From DATKYK01 sp034430255 (GTDB lineage: Bacteria > Chloroflexota > Dehalococcoidia > E44-bin15): a DNA stretch of 10,244 nucleotides. Both the position numbers and the translations under genes were made by a program. The stretch lies in assembly GCA_034430255.1 (NCBI GenBank), contig DAOUEU010000018.1, positions 1-10,244 on the forward strand, given 5' to 3'. Positions 1-5,970 of this stretch are shown one piece after another. The notes below the pieces were generated by a model, which was given only the letters and a program-made list of their open reading frames with translations, had not been told where the DNA came from and did not search any database. How positions within the stretch are numbered: position 1 is the first letter of the stretch; each line of letters begins with the position of its first letter.

Positions 1-592
1 TTGCTATCCTATCGGCAGAAAGATAGAGCTCCTCTTTGCTCACTACCATGTTTACCAGTCCGATACGAAGAGCCTCCTGAGCATCGATGCGATCGCCGGC
101 AAGGAGTATCTGGAGAGCCTTCCCCTTCCCGATTGCGCGGGGTAGTGTCTGTGTGCCTCCCGCTGCGGGTATCATGCCTAGGGATACCTCAGGGAGTCCA
201 AAAACGGTTTCCTCGGATGCGATCCTGATATCGCAAAGCAGGGCAATCTCCACGCCAGAGCCAAGGACGTAGCCATGGACCGCAGCTATGAGGGGCTGTT
301 TCAGGCTGGAAAAAAGACCCCAGATATCGCGCTCCCATCTTACCTGGCGGGCGATGATCGGCGATGGGGCGGTGCCAAACTCGGTGGGATCAGCGCCCAC
401 GCAGAAGGCTCGTTCCCCAGCCCCCTTGAAAATGGCGATGAGCACACCCGGATCGTCCCTGATGGCAGTAAGAACCTGATAAAGCTCATCGCGCATCTTA
501 AGGTTGTAGCGGTTTAGAACCTCAGGGCGATTAAGCGTGACATATGCGATGTCATCCCACTTTTCATAGACGATGGTTTCAAAGCCGTTCAC
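1..592 (-). CDS. Enoyl-CoA hydratase/isomerase family protein, partial (C-terminus off the left edge)
   Basis: A crotonase-fold acyl-CoA enzyme, expected to act on the double bond of an enoyl-CoA or related thioester. I translated it directly: a GTG at 592-590 opens a stop-free frame of 197 codons to the window edge, and an in-frame TAA at 604-602 excludes a longer start. No strong ribosome binding site is visible. The N-terminus reads MNGFETIVYEKWDDIAYVTL. The first oxyanion-hole segment is GAGERAFCVGAD (residues 57-68) and the second is GYVLGSGVEIALLCD (107-121). The conserved LPEVSLGMIPAAGGTQ follows at 133-148. Judged against rat mitochondrial enoyl-CoA hydratase, the first catalytic glutamate (Glu144) is kept as E135, but the position of the second (Glu164) is Q161. 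It is a clear paralogue of the neighbouring gene at 878-1621 and probably belongs to the same acyl-CoA pathway. The family is certain; the substrate is not known. Confidence 0.9.
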   Translation of the reverse strand, partial: MNGFETIVYEKWDDIAYVTLNRPEVLNRYNLKMRDELYQVLTAIRDDPGVLIAIFKGAGERAFCVGADPTEFGTAPSPIIARQVRWERDIWGLFSSLKQPLIAAVHGYVLGSGVEIALLCDIRIASEETVFGLPEVSLGMIPAAGGTQTLPRAIGKGKALQILLAGDRIDAQEALRIGLVNMVVSKEELYLSADRIA

Positions 593-877
593 GTAATTAT
601 TTTACCACAATACCTGCAAAAAAATCAGGGGCTGAGAAGCCATCTATATTTTAAACGTGTGCTTTCCCCAAACTAGTGGTTATTCCTTGGCGTATTAATG
701 GTGATACTAAATGATACGGGTGATGAGCTCCTGGTGGTTGATCTCGGTGTTGTAGAGACTAATGGAATAGGAATTCATGGGATAGCTGGGGTTGGCGAGA
801 AAGCGAAAGGTGGCGTTTTAAATAGGCTAAACCCCAGAGCAATGGCCATGAAGCCTGTCTTGAGATGAGATAAAATT
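593..877. other. Gap between the hydratase paralogues with unrecognised short reading frames
   Basis: No gene here is recognisable. On the plus strand a 56-codon frame runs from an ATG at 698 to a TGA at 868, starting MVILNDTGDELLVVDLGVVE. On the minus strand two short frames meet at an ATGA overlap near 777-780: the first begins MAIALGFSLFKTPP and ends in PTPAIP, and the second begins MNSYSISLYNTEINHQ and ends about 20 codons later. Either strand could be a remnant of a coding or repeated element, and one may simply be the shadow of the other. A minus-strand GGCT/AGCC hairpin at 630-641, followed at a few bases by seven T (A618-624 on the plus strand), could be a weak terminator, but four pairs is too little to call it. 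Confidence 0.3.
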
Positions 878-1621
878 TTATATACCTTTAAACTGCGGCG
901 GCCTCTTCTCCTTGAAAGCCCTGATCCCCTCCATCCGGTCACTGGTGGTTTGAATCAGGAAATAGAGGTCGGCTTCGAGCCGTAATCCCTGCTCCAGGGT
1001 GAGATCCATCCCTTTGTGAACTGCTTCCCTGGCATATCTCAAGGCGATGGGACCATGGGAGATTATCCTCCCTACCCACTCCTCCGTCTCCTGAAGGAGC
1101 TTCTCAGCAGATACTACCTTGCTAACTAAACCGATGCGAAAGGCCTCCTGGGCATCGATGGGTTCCGCGGTGAGGACTATCTCCAGTGCCTTTCCCTTGC
1201 CTACCAGTCGAGGCAACCGTTGTGTCCCACCGCCACAGGGGATAAGACCATGAGCAGCGTGGGGGAGGCAAAAACTGGCCCTCTCTGAGGCGATCCTAAT
1301 ATCGCAGGCAAGTGCCAACTCAAATCCCTCGCCCAGGGCAGCGCCGTCGATGGCAGCGATTGTCACTCTCTCCAGGCTGGCAATGTCTTCGGGGGTATCG
1401 CATACTGCAGACCATCCCTTGAGCTCTTTGCCTGAGCAGAAAGAGCCTCCTGCGCCTTTGAGGACCACCACGCTAATATCCTCATCCTGATTAATCCTCT
1501 GGCAGGCATCAGCTAGTTCCTTTACCATCTGTGTATTTATTGCGTTACCCACCTGAGGGCGATTGAGGGTAATATAGCAAACCTGCCCTTTCTTCTCATG
1601 GATAATCGTCTGATAATGCAT
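878..1621 (-). CDS. Enoyl-CoA hydratase/isomerase family protein with altered active site
   Basis: A complete 247-residue crotonase-fold protein with an ATG start at 1621, about 27 bases downstream of the predicted start of transcription; the ribosome binding site is weak. The oxyanion-hole segments are GAGGSFCSGKELKG (residues 57-69) and GAALGEGFELALACD (93-107), and CGGGTQRLPRLVGKGKALEI lies at 129-148. The position of catalytic Glu144 of rat enoyl-CoA hydratase is H121 (LPHAAHG), while the Glu164 position is kept as E147. The loop between GKELKG and TIAAIDG is about ten residues shorter than in the neighbour and in typical hydratases. Plain syn-hydration normally needs both glutamates, so an isomerase, a thioesterase/lyase-like role or a non-standard substrate is possible. 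It lies upstream of, and in the same direction as, the paralogue ending at base 1. The family is certain; the reaction is open. Confidence 0.92.
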   Translation of the reverse strand: MHYQTIIHEKKGQVCYITLNRPQVGNAINTQMVKELADACQRINQDEDISVVVLKGAGGSFCSGKELKGWSAVCDTPEDIASLERVTIAAIDGAALGEGFELALACDIRIASERASFCLPHAAHGLIPCGGGTQRLPRLVGKGKALEIVLTAEPIDAQEAFRIGLVSKVVSAEKLLQETEEWVGRIISHGPIALRYAREAVHKGMDLTLEQGLRLEADLYFLIQTTSDRMEGIRAFKEKRPPQFKGI

Positions 1622-1654
1622 GCTAAACCCTGGAAAACAAGAAGACTACAAAAG

Positions 1655-1683
1655 ATGATAACCAAGTGCGAGGATAGTGTCAA
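1655..1683 (-). promoter_or_regulatory. Sigma-70-type promoter for the enoyl-CoA hydratase genes
   Basis: Read on the minus strand, the -35 box is TTGACA (1683-1678, a consensus match) and the -10 box is TATCAT (1660-1655). The spacer is 17 bases. Transcription would start near 1648, leaving a leader of about 27 bases before the ATG at 1621. Its -35 box is only 12 bases from the -35 box of the divergent promoter that drives the B12 importer. Confidence 0.65.
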
Positions 1684-1695
1684 GGCAGATTGATA

Positions 1696-1724
1696 TTGAC
1701 CTTTTCACTGGGGTATGCTATATT
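1696..1724 (+). promoter_or_regulatory. Sigma-70-type promoter for the B12 riboswitch and btuFCD operon
   Basis: The -35 box is TTGACC (1696-1701) and the -10 box is TATATT (1719-1724), with a 17-base spacer. Transcription would start near 1731, about 15 bases before the first helix of the cobalamin riboswitch, which is where a riboswitch-controlled leader should begin. Confidence 0.7.
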
Positions 1725-1745
1725 ACGTAAAACTGAATAATGAAA

Positions 1746-1864
1746 CCAGAGGTGCCCAAGCGTGAGCAAGGGCTTAATTGGAACGCAAGCCGGTGAGAAT
1801 CCGGCGCAGTACCGCCTACTGTAACCCTGAATGAGTTCGGGGGAGTCAGAACGCCAACCTCTGG
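1746..1864 (+). promoter_or_regulatory. Cobalamin (adenosylcobalamin-class) riboswitch aptamer
   Basis: This is an RNA leader that binds a cobalamin and controls the downstream importer. The closing helix P1 is exact: CCAGAGGT at 1746-1753 pairs with ACCTCTGG at 1857-1864. Between them are the hallmarks of the family: GGTGCC near the 5' end, GCCGGTGAGAATCCGGC (from 1789), then CCGCCTACTGTAA (1812-1824), and GAGTCAGAACGCC just before the 3' arm. Order and spacing fit the cobalamin riboswitch core. It sits between a good promoter and an intrinsic terminator, ahead of genes for corrinoid uptake, so cobalamin binding most likely favours termination and lowers import. The exact ligand (adenosyl-, methyl- or other cobalamin) cannot be read from the sequence. 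Confidence 0.93.
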
Positions 1865-1924
1865 ATTTCCAGTAGCCTCCGCGGAGAAAAGGGGGTGGGA
1901 AGCATGCTCAGATAGCTTGAGGTT

Positions 1925-1956
1925 CCCCTCGTTCTGCAGAGCGAGGGGATTTTTTT
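1925..1956 (+). terminator. Intrinsic terminator of the riboswitch expression platform
   Basis: CCCCTCG (1925-1931) pairs with CGAGGGG (1942-1948), with one extra T-G pair and an eight-base loop, followed directly by seven T (1950-1956). It lies between the aptamer and the first gene, so it acts as an attenuator. A competing pairing is visible: GGGAA in the G-rich stretch near 1890-1902 can pair with TTCCC at 1923-1927, which would break the terminator stem. That antiterminator is inference. Confidence 0.85.
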
Positions 1957-1981
1957 GTTCTGATATTTGAAGGGGGTTTTA

Positions 1982-2938
1982 ATGAAAAGGTTAGCTTTGA
2001 TTTTGTTTGCTTTAGGCTCTGCGCTGATTTTAGCCGGCGCTCTCATCCCGGTCACAGCTTCTTCTACATCATCACCGTCAAATACGATACAATCGCTGGA
2101 GATAACCGATGACCACGGGAGAACGGTCACTATAGCAGATACCCCGGAGCGCATTATTTCCCTTGCTCCCAGTGCTACTGAGATCTTATTTGCCCTCGGT
2201 GTGGGAGACAAGGTGGTCGGAGTTACCGATTACTGCGACTATCCGGAAGAGCTGGTGGATAAAATAGATACCGGCAAAATACAAAAAGTCGGCGCTCCCT
2301 TCCCCGGATTCAATTTGGAGACCATCGTGGATTTAGAGCCCGATGTGGTTTTCGCTATCGGTGCGACGGTTCCAGATTATGTCTATGATCTAGATGAATT
2401 AGGAATTCCGGCGATCGTCCTCAATGCAAAGGACATTGATGGTATTTCCCATGACATTGAGGTGGTGGGAGAAGTAATCGGCAAGGAAGAGGAGGCGGAG
2501 GTATTAGTTGCCGATTTAGGAGACGACATCGATGAGATCGTAGCTAAGGTTTCTGGTGCCTCAATACCGAGCGTTTTTTACGGCGCTGACGTTAGCACTC
2601 CCAGTGTACCGTGGACTGCGGGCAGTGGCACCTTCATCGATGCCTTCATTACCATGGCGGGAGGTCAAAATATCGCAGAAGAGGTCGATGGATGGACCAC
2701 CTTTAACCTTGAGGATTTGGTGGATGCTAACCCTGATATTATAATACTTGGTGGCGCTCTTTGGGGTGTCTCCGCCGCTGATGTGGTGAGCGAACCGGTA
2801 TGGGAAGACCTGGATGCGGTGAAGAATGAGAGGATCTATGCTATTGATGATACTACGCTTGTGCGCCCTGGACCGCGTATCGCCGAGGGGTTGGAGCTAC
2901 TAGCAACGTTGATTCACCCCGAGCTCTTTGAGGACTAG
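1982..2938 (+). CDS. btuF: Corrinoid (vitamin B12) ABC transporter substrate-binding protein
   Basis: This is the extracytoplasmic binding protein that captures cobalamin or related corrinoids and delivers them to the permease; it belongs to the BtuF/FhuD/FecB class (PF01497). The ATG at 1982 is preceded at about six bases by AAGGGGGT (1970-1976); an in-frame TTG at 1967 is possible but lies upstream of that site. The protein has 318 residues. A hydrophobic export segment covers residues 4-24 and a Ser/Thr-rich linker follows. The binding domain starts at about residue 39, with DDHGRTVTIADTPERIISLA and then SATEILFALGVGDKVVGV, both typical of the family. A second lobe carries WTAGSGTFIDAFITMAGG. 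No lipobox cysteine is present, so membrane anchoring by lipid is not supported. The riboswitch and the permease and ATPase genes downstream point to B12 rather than haem or siderophore. Confidence 0.92.
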   Translation: MKRLALILFALGSALILAGALIPVTASSTSSPSNTIQSLEITDDHGRTVTIADTPERIISLAPSATEILFALGVGDKVVGVTDYCDYPEELVDKIDTGKIQKVGAPFPGFNLETIVDLEPDVVFAIGATVPDYVYDLDELGIPAIVLNAKDIDGISHDIEVVGEVIGKEEEAEVLVADLGDDIDEIVAKVSGASIPSVFYGADVSTPSVPWTAGSGTFIDAFITMAGGQNIAEEVDGWTTFNLEDLVDANPDIIILGGALWGVSAADVVSEPVWEDLDAVKNERIYAIDDTTLVRPGPRIAEGLELLATLIHPELFED

Positions 2939-3021
2939 CTTGAGGACTGCTGCATTCCAGCGGCGCTGGTGTCTAGCGTGAATAAAGCTGGATTACCATA
3001 TATGTGCTTAGGTGATTAGAT

Positions 3022-4089
3022 TTGTTCACTAGAGATTTGTTCACCAGATTAAGGCAAAATCGCAGGTTGCTGATACTACTGGCGATGGGGGCGCTCCTGT
3101 TTTTATGCATGCTTATCGCCGTTTCTCTCGGGGCAGTTTACATCTCTCCGCTAAATATCATTAAGATGGTAATTGATAAGATAGGGCTGTTCCATTACAC
3201 CGCCACCTGGCAGCCAAGCGATGAGACCATCCTTTTTCTAATCAGGCTACCCAGGGTCGTTGCCGGGGCATTGGTGGGGGCAGCTCTGGCATCGGCGGGG
3301 GTGCTGTTCCAGGGGATGCTGCGGAACCCGATGGCTGACCCCTACATTATAGGCACCTCGGCAGGTGCTGCCTTTGGAGCTACCATTGCCATGATGCTCC
3401 CGGTAAGTGTTGCCTTCCTCAGCTTTGGGCTGGTGCCAATCGCCGCCTTTTTCGGGGCACTGGGTGCTGTCCTCCTGGTGTATAACCTGGCCAAAGTAGG
3501 AGGCAAAACACCCATTGTGAGCATGCTCCTCGCCGGGTTTGCCGTAAGCGCGATGTTGACCGCTGTCGTTTTCTTCATGGTGACCCTGAGTGGCAGGCAT
3601 GGGCTTCTGCAGAACGTCTATTCTTTCCTCATGGGAAGTATCTCGGTAACCGGCTGGACACAGATTGCCCTCATTGCTCCGCTGATCATAGGAGGTATTG
3701 TCGCTGCACGCTTCCTTGCCTTTCGTCTCAATGCTCTCTCACTGGGGGAGGAGGGTGCTGCATATCTGGGGATCGATGTGGAGCGGGAAAAACTTATTAT
3801 CCTTGCCCTGGGCTCCTTATTAACGGCAGCGGCAGTCTCCATAAGCGGGCTCGTGGGCTTTGTTGGACTGGTAGTTCCCCATGCAGTTAGGCTGGTGCTG
3901 GGCCCCGACCACCGCCTTCTCCTGCCAGCAGCAGCGCTTTCTGGCGGTGCCTTCCTTGTCCTCGCCGACCTCTTTGCCCGCACCGTGCTTGCCCCCAGTG
4001 AGATACCAATAGGGATCCTGACTGCTATCATCGGGGCACCGTTCTTCATTTACCTGTTGAGGCACACCAGAAGGGAGTATGCCTTTTGA
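3022..4089 (+). CDS. btuC: Corrinoid ABC transporter permease, FecCD/BtuC family
   Basis: Integral membrane permease that forms, as a homodimer, the path for corrinoid across the cytoplasmic membrane. It has 355 residues, the usual length, with about ten hydrophobic segments. Family motifs are plain: RLPRVVAGALVGAALASAG (about residues 75-93), FQGMLRNPMADPYIIGTSAG just after it, and near the C-terminus SGLVGFVGLVVPHAVRL and APSEIPIGILTAIIGAPFF. The start is a TTG at 3022, six bases after TAGGTGA; a second TTG at 3037 is an alternative. It lies 83 bases downstream of btuF, in a gap with a small CCAGC/GCTGG hairpin (2957-2969) but no T-run, so transcription should read through. Its stop overlaps the ATPase start by one base (TGATG). 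FecCD permeases also move haem and siderophores; the riboswitch decides the call. Confidence 0.92.
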   Translation: MFTRDLFTRLRQNRRLLILLAMGALLFLCMLIAVSLGAVYISPLNIIKMVIDKIGLFHYTATWQPSDETILFLIRLPRVVAGALVGAALASAGVLFQGMLRNPMADPYIIGTSAGAAFGATIAMMLPVSVAFLSFGLVPIAAFFGALGAVLLVYNLAKVGGKTPIVSMLLAGFAVSAMLTAVVFFMVTLSGRHGLLQNVYSFLMGSISVTGWTQIALIAPLIIGGIVAARFLAFRLNALSLGEEGAAYLGIDVEREKLIILALGSLLTAAAVSISGLVGFVGLVVPHAVRLVLGPDHRLLLPAAALSGGAFLVLADLFARTVLAPSEIPIGILTAIIGAPFFIYLLRHTRREYAF

Positions 4090-4862
4090 TGATTAGCATT
4101 AAGCAGGTCTCTTTTTCCTATGGTGACAACCCGGTTTTACGTCAAATCAACCTATCAGTAGGGGAAGGAGAAGTGGTGGCTCTTCTGGGGCCAAATGGCT
4201 CGGGGAAGACTACCCTCATAAAGCTCGTTAGCGGTGTGCTGAGACCCGCAATTGGAGATATACATCTTAACGGCTCAATATTGTGCAGGATGAAGCGGAG
4301 GCAGGTGGCGCAGCGCGTCGCTGTAGTGCCGCAGCAGTTCAGTATGCCCTTTGCCTTCACCCTGAGGGAGGTGGTGCTTCTGGGCAGGACCCCCTTTCAC
4401 AGTATCTTCTCCGATGAGGGGGAGCGGGACCATAGCGTGGTGCAGCAAGCTATGGAGCATGTCGGCATCGCATCCCTAAAGGAGCGTTTCTTCAATGAAC
4501 TAAGCGGAGGGGAGCGGCAAAAGGCGATCCTTGCCATGGCCCTGGCTCAAGAACCTAGAATATTACTTCTGGACGAGCCCACAGCGCACCTGGACATCAA
4601 CCATCAGGTGGAGATCCTCGACCTGGTGCGGCGCCTCAACCGAGAACAGGGGATCACCGTTATCGGAGTGATGCATGACCTCAACATGGCTGCCCTCTAC
4701 TTCGAAAGGCTCATTCTGCTTAAAGAGGGTAGCATCTTTGCTGATGGCACTCCTGAAGAAGTGCTCACCGCCGAAACTATAGAAGAGGTCTTCTCTGCCT
4801 CGGTTCAGGTAACAAGGCACCCCTCTACTAATACGCCCCATGTAGTGGTTGTACCCAGGTAA
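4089..4862 (+). CDS. btuD: Corrinoid ABC transporter ATP-binding protein
   Basis: This is the cytoplasmic ATPase that powers corrinoid import together with BtuC and BtuF. It has 257 residues from the ATG at 4089, which overlaps the btuC stop; a TTG one codon earlier (4086) is possible. AAGGGAG at 4071-4077 is the likely ribosome binding site. All ABC motifs are intact: Walker A GPNGSGKT (residues 34-41), Q-loop glutamine 82 (VVPQQF), signature LSGGE (138-142), Walker B ILLLDE (158-163), D-loop AHLD and the switch histidine 196 (VMHDLN). The sequence is of the FepC/BtuD subfamily, which partners with FecCD permeases. Overlapping genes suggest translational coupling. Confidence 0.93.
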   Translation: MISIKQVSFSYGDNPVLRQINLSVGEGEVVALLGPNGSGKTTLIKLVSGVLRPAIGDIHLNGSILCRMKRRQVAQRVAVVPQQFSMPFAFTLREVVLLGRTPFHSIFSDEGERDHSVVQQAMEHVGIASLKERFFNELSGGERQKAILAMALAQEPRILLLDEPTAHLDINHQVEILDLVRRLNREQGITVIGVMHDLNMAALYFERLILLKEGSIFADGTPEEVLTAETIEEVFSASVQVTRHPSTNTPHVVVVPR

Positions 4863-4909
4863 CTCCTGACATAATAAAGGCTGTAACTATCTCAATTATC
4901 TTTCATTTG

Positions 4910-4963
4910 TTCAGCACACTTAGTCTCCTTCTTGTAGGGACTCCTGTCACGGTGCTGAATTTT
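4910..4963 (+). terminator. Probable terminator of the btuFCD operon
   Basis: TTCAGCAC (4910-4917) pairs exactly with GTGCTGAA (4952-4959) and is followed by four T. An inner helix, AGTCTC (4922-4927) with GGGACT (4937-4942), including one T-G pair, closes much of the loop. It lies 47 bases after the btuD stop. The T-run is short, so strength is uncertain. Confidence 0.5.
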
Positions 4964-5223
4964 CAGCATCCAATTGCACTGTTTATACTCTCCATTCTAC
5001 CGTCCTAACGTTTTCCTGACTGGATTATTCAAAATATACGCGGTTACAGATAACACACTTTCCGCTTGACTCTGCATGTGCTCGTTAAAATCTCTCTGCC
5101 ATAATTTTTATCGAAGTTAGCGAGGATATCCATGAGCTTGCTGGTGGGGTGAATCGCAGGGTGGGGCATCAAGCAGCGTATTTAGGCACCGCAGCTTGCC
5201 GAAGGGCGATTCGCTGTAACTGC

Positions 5224-5252
5224 TGGACAAAGGAGTGGCACGGAAATATAAT
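5224..5252 (+). promoter_or_regulatory. Sigma-70-type promoter for the hpt-ade operon
   Basis: TGGACA (5224-5229, one mismatch to consensus) and TATAAT (5247-5252, exact consensus) are separated by 17 bases. Transcription would begin near 5259, giving a leader of about 180 bases before hpt. Most of that leader is the decayed CoA-transferase-like 3' end. Confidence 0.65.
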
Positions 5253-5296
5253 GGCGCAGAAGCGTGTTGCCGAACCTATGGGTAGCGGTTGTCTGA

Positions 5297-5446
5297 AACC
5301 ATGCTAGGATCACTGATGTAGTTGAGGTTAAGCTGGATGGTCCCCAGCTGAGGGAGATAACTCCCGGCTGGACTGTTGAGGATATCCAGGCTTTAAATGA
5401 GCCTAAATTAGTAGCAGTCGAGGACATCGAGGAAGTGGAGTTATGA
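5297..5446 (+). pseudogene. 3' remnant resembling the C-terminus of a CoA-transferase subunit
   Basis: A frame opening after a TGA (5294-5296) and ending at a TGA (5444-5446) reads NHARITDVVEVKLDG and continues with LREITPGWTVEDIQALNEP and KLVAVEDIEEVEL. The order ITD...L.EI.PG.TVE.IQ...E.KL.V.DL.E is that of the C-terminal end of 3-oxoacid/acyl-CoA:acetate CoA-transferase subunits, judged from memory of the family. There is no ATG, GTG or TTG at the beginning, and upstream codons in this frame hit stops at 5294 and 5249, so this is a fragment. Its stop overlaps the hpt start as ATGA, the arrangement of translationally coupled genes, which suggests that a full gene once stood directly upstream of hpt. 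A frameshift or sequence error further upstream is an alternative. Confidence 0.5.
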
Positions 5447-5970
5447 CCATTCCATTGAAACCGGTAATACTAATTACTAAAGAGGAGATACATAGGGAAG
5501 TCTTTAGGCTGGCCCAAGAGATAAGCATAGACTATGATGGTAAAAATCCCCTTCTCCTGGGCATTCTCAAGGGCTCTTTCGTTTTTATGGCTGACCTTGT
5601 CCGACTTCTGGAAATCCCGGTGGAGATAGAGTTCGTCAGCCTCTCAAGCTATGGCTCGGCAAAGGTTAGCTCGGGTAAAGTCAAGGTGGTGAAAGGGCTG
5701 CGCTCCACGCTCGAGGGGAGGGATGTCCTGGTTGTGGAGGATATTGTAGATACTGGCCTCTCAACAAACCATTTATTGGATTACTTGCACAGGAGAAAGC
5801 CTGCCTCGGTTAAGCTCTGTGCCCTGCTTGATAAACCAGCTAGGCGAAAGACCGCAGTTCATATCGATTACTTGGGCATTACCGTCCCCGATAGGTTCGT
5901 GGTGGGCTACGGACTAGACTTGGATGAGAAATTCCGCAATTTACCCGATCTCTGCATCTTGGAGGATTGA
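5443..5970 (+). CDS. hpt: Hypoxanthine phosphoribosyltransferase
   Basis: Cytoplasmic purine-salvage enzyme: hypoxanthine (often also guanine) plus PRPP gives IMP (or GMP) and pyrophosphate. It has 175 residues, normal for bacterial HPRT. The early LLGILKGSFVFMADLVR segment (about residues 38-54) is the conserved GxLKGx region. The PRPP-binding signature is VLVVEDIVDTGLS (95-107), with E99, D100 and the likely general base D103. ALLDKPARR (127-135) holds the purine-contacting lysine, and VPDRFVVGYGLDLDEKFRNL near the end is the usual C-terminal motif. The ATG at 5443 overlaps the stop of the CoA-transferase-like remnant. It is followed without any gap by adenine deaminase, whose product, hypoxanthine, is this enzyme's substrate. 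Confidence 0.95.
   Translation: MTIPLKPVILITKEEIHREVFRLAQEISIDYDGKNPLLLGILKGSFVFMADLVRLLEIPVEIEFVSLSSYGSAKVSSGKVKVVKGLRSTLEGRDVLVVEDIVDTGLSTNHLLDYLHRRKPASVKLCALLDKPARRKTAVHIDYLGITVPDRFVVGYGLDLDEKFRNLPDLCILED

Larger units (their letters stand above)
4864..5296. other. Intergenic region between the btuFCD and hpt-ade operons
   Basis: No gene is supportable in this stretch. It contains a terminator-like hairpin just after btuD (4910-4963) and a promoter near its right end (5224-5252). A plus-strand frame of roughly 65 codons ending at a TAG near 5304-5306 carries a segment reading AAYLGTAACRRAIR but matches nothing I can name and has no clear start. No tRNA or other structured RNA is evident. 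Confidence 0.5.

Noticed and set aside
265..269. Residues 265-269 of adenine deaminase (VDDRS), with Ser after DDR, as a possible lost metal ligand (numbers are protein residues)
   Set aside because: The residue after DDR is not, to my knowledge, invariant in the family, and the metal-site His, Glu and Asp residues are otherwise present.
618..641. Possible minus-strand terminator after the hydratase at 878-1621
   Set aside because: The hairpin has only four base pairs and the T-run is offset from the stem, so it is too weak to call.
1967..1981. TTG start for btuF five codons upstream
   Set aside because: The TTG at 1967 lies ahead of the strong AAGGGGGT site, whereas the ATG at 1982 is correctly spaced behind it.
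1846..2211. Long minus-strand frame across the terminator and btuF start
   Set aside because: It is antisense to the riboswitch, terminator and btuF, and its translation resembles no protein family.
5182..5427. 81-codon minus-strand frame upstream of hpt
   Set aside because: It is antisense to the CoA-transferase-like remnant, has Ser/Thr-rich shadow-like composition and no ribosome binding site.
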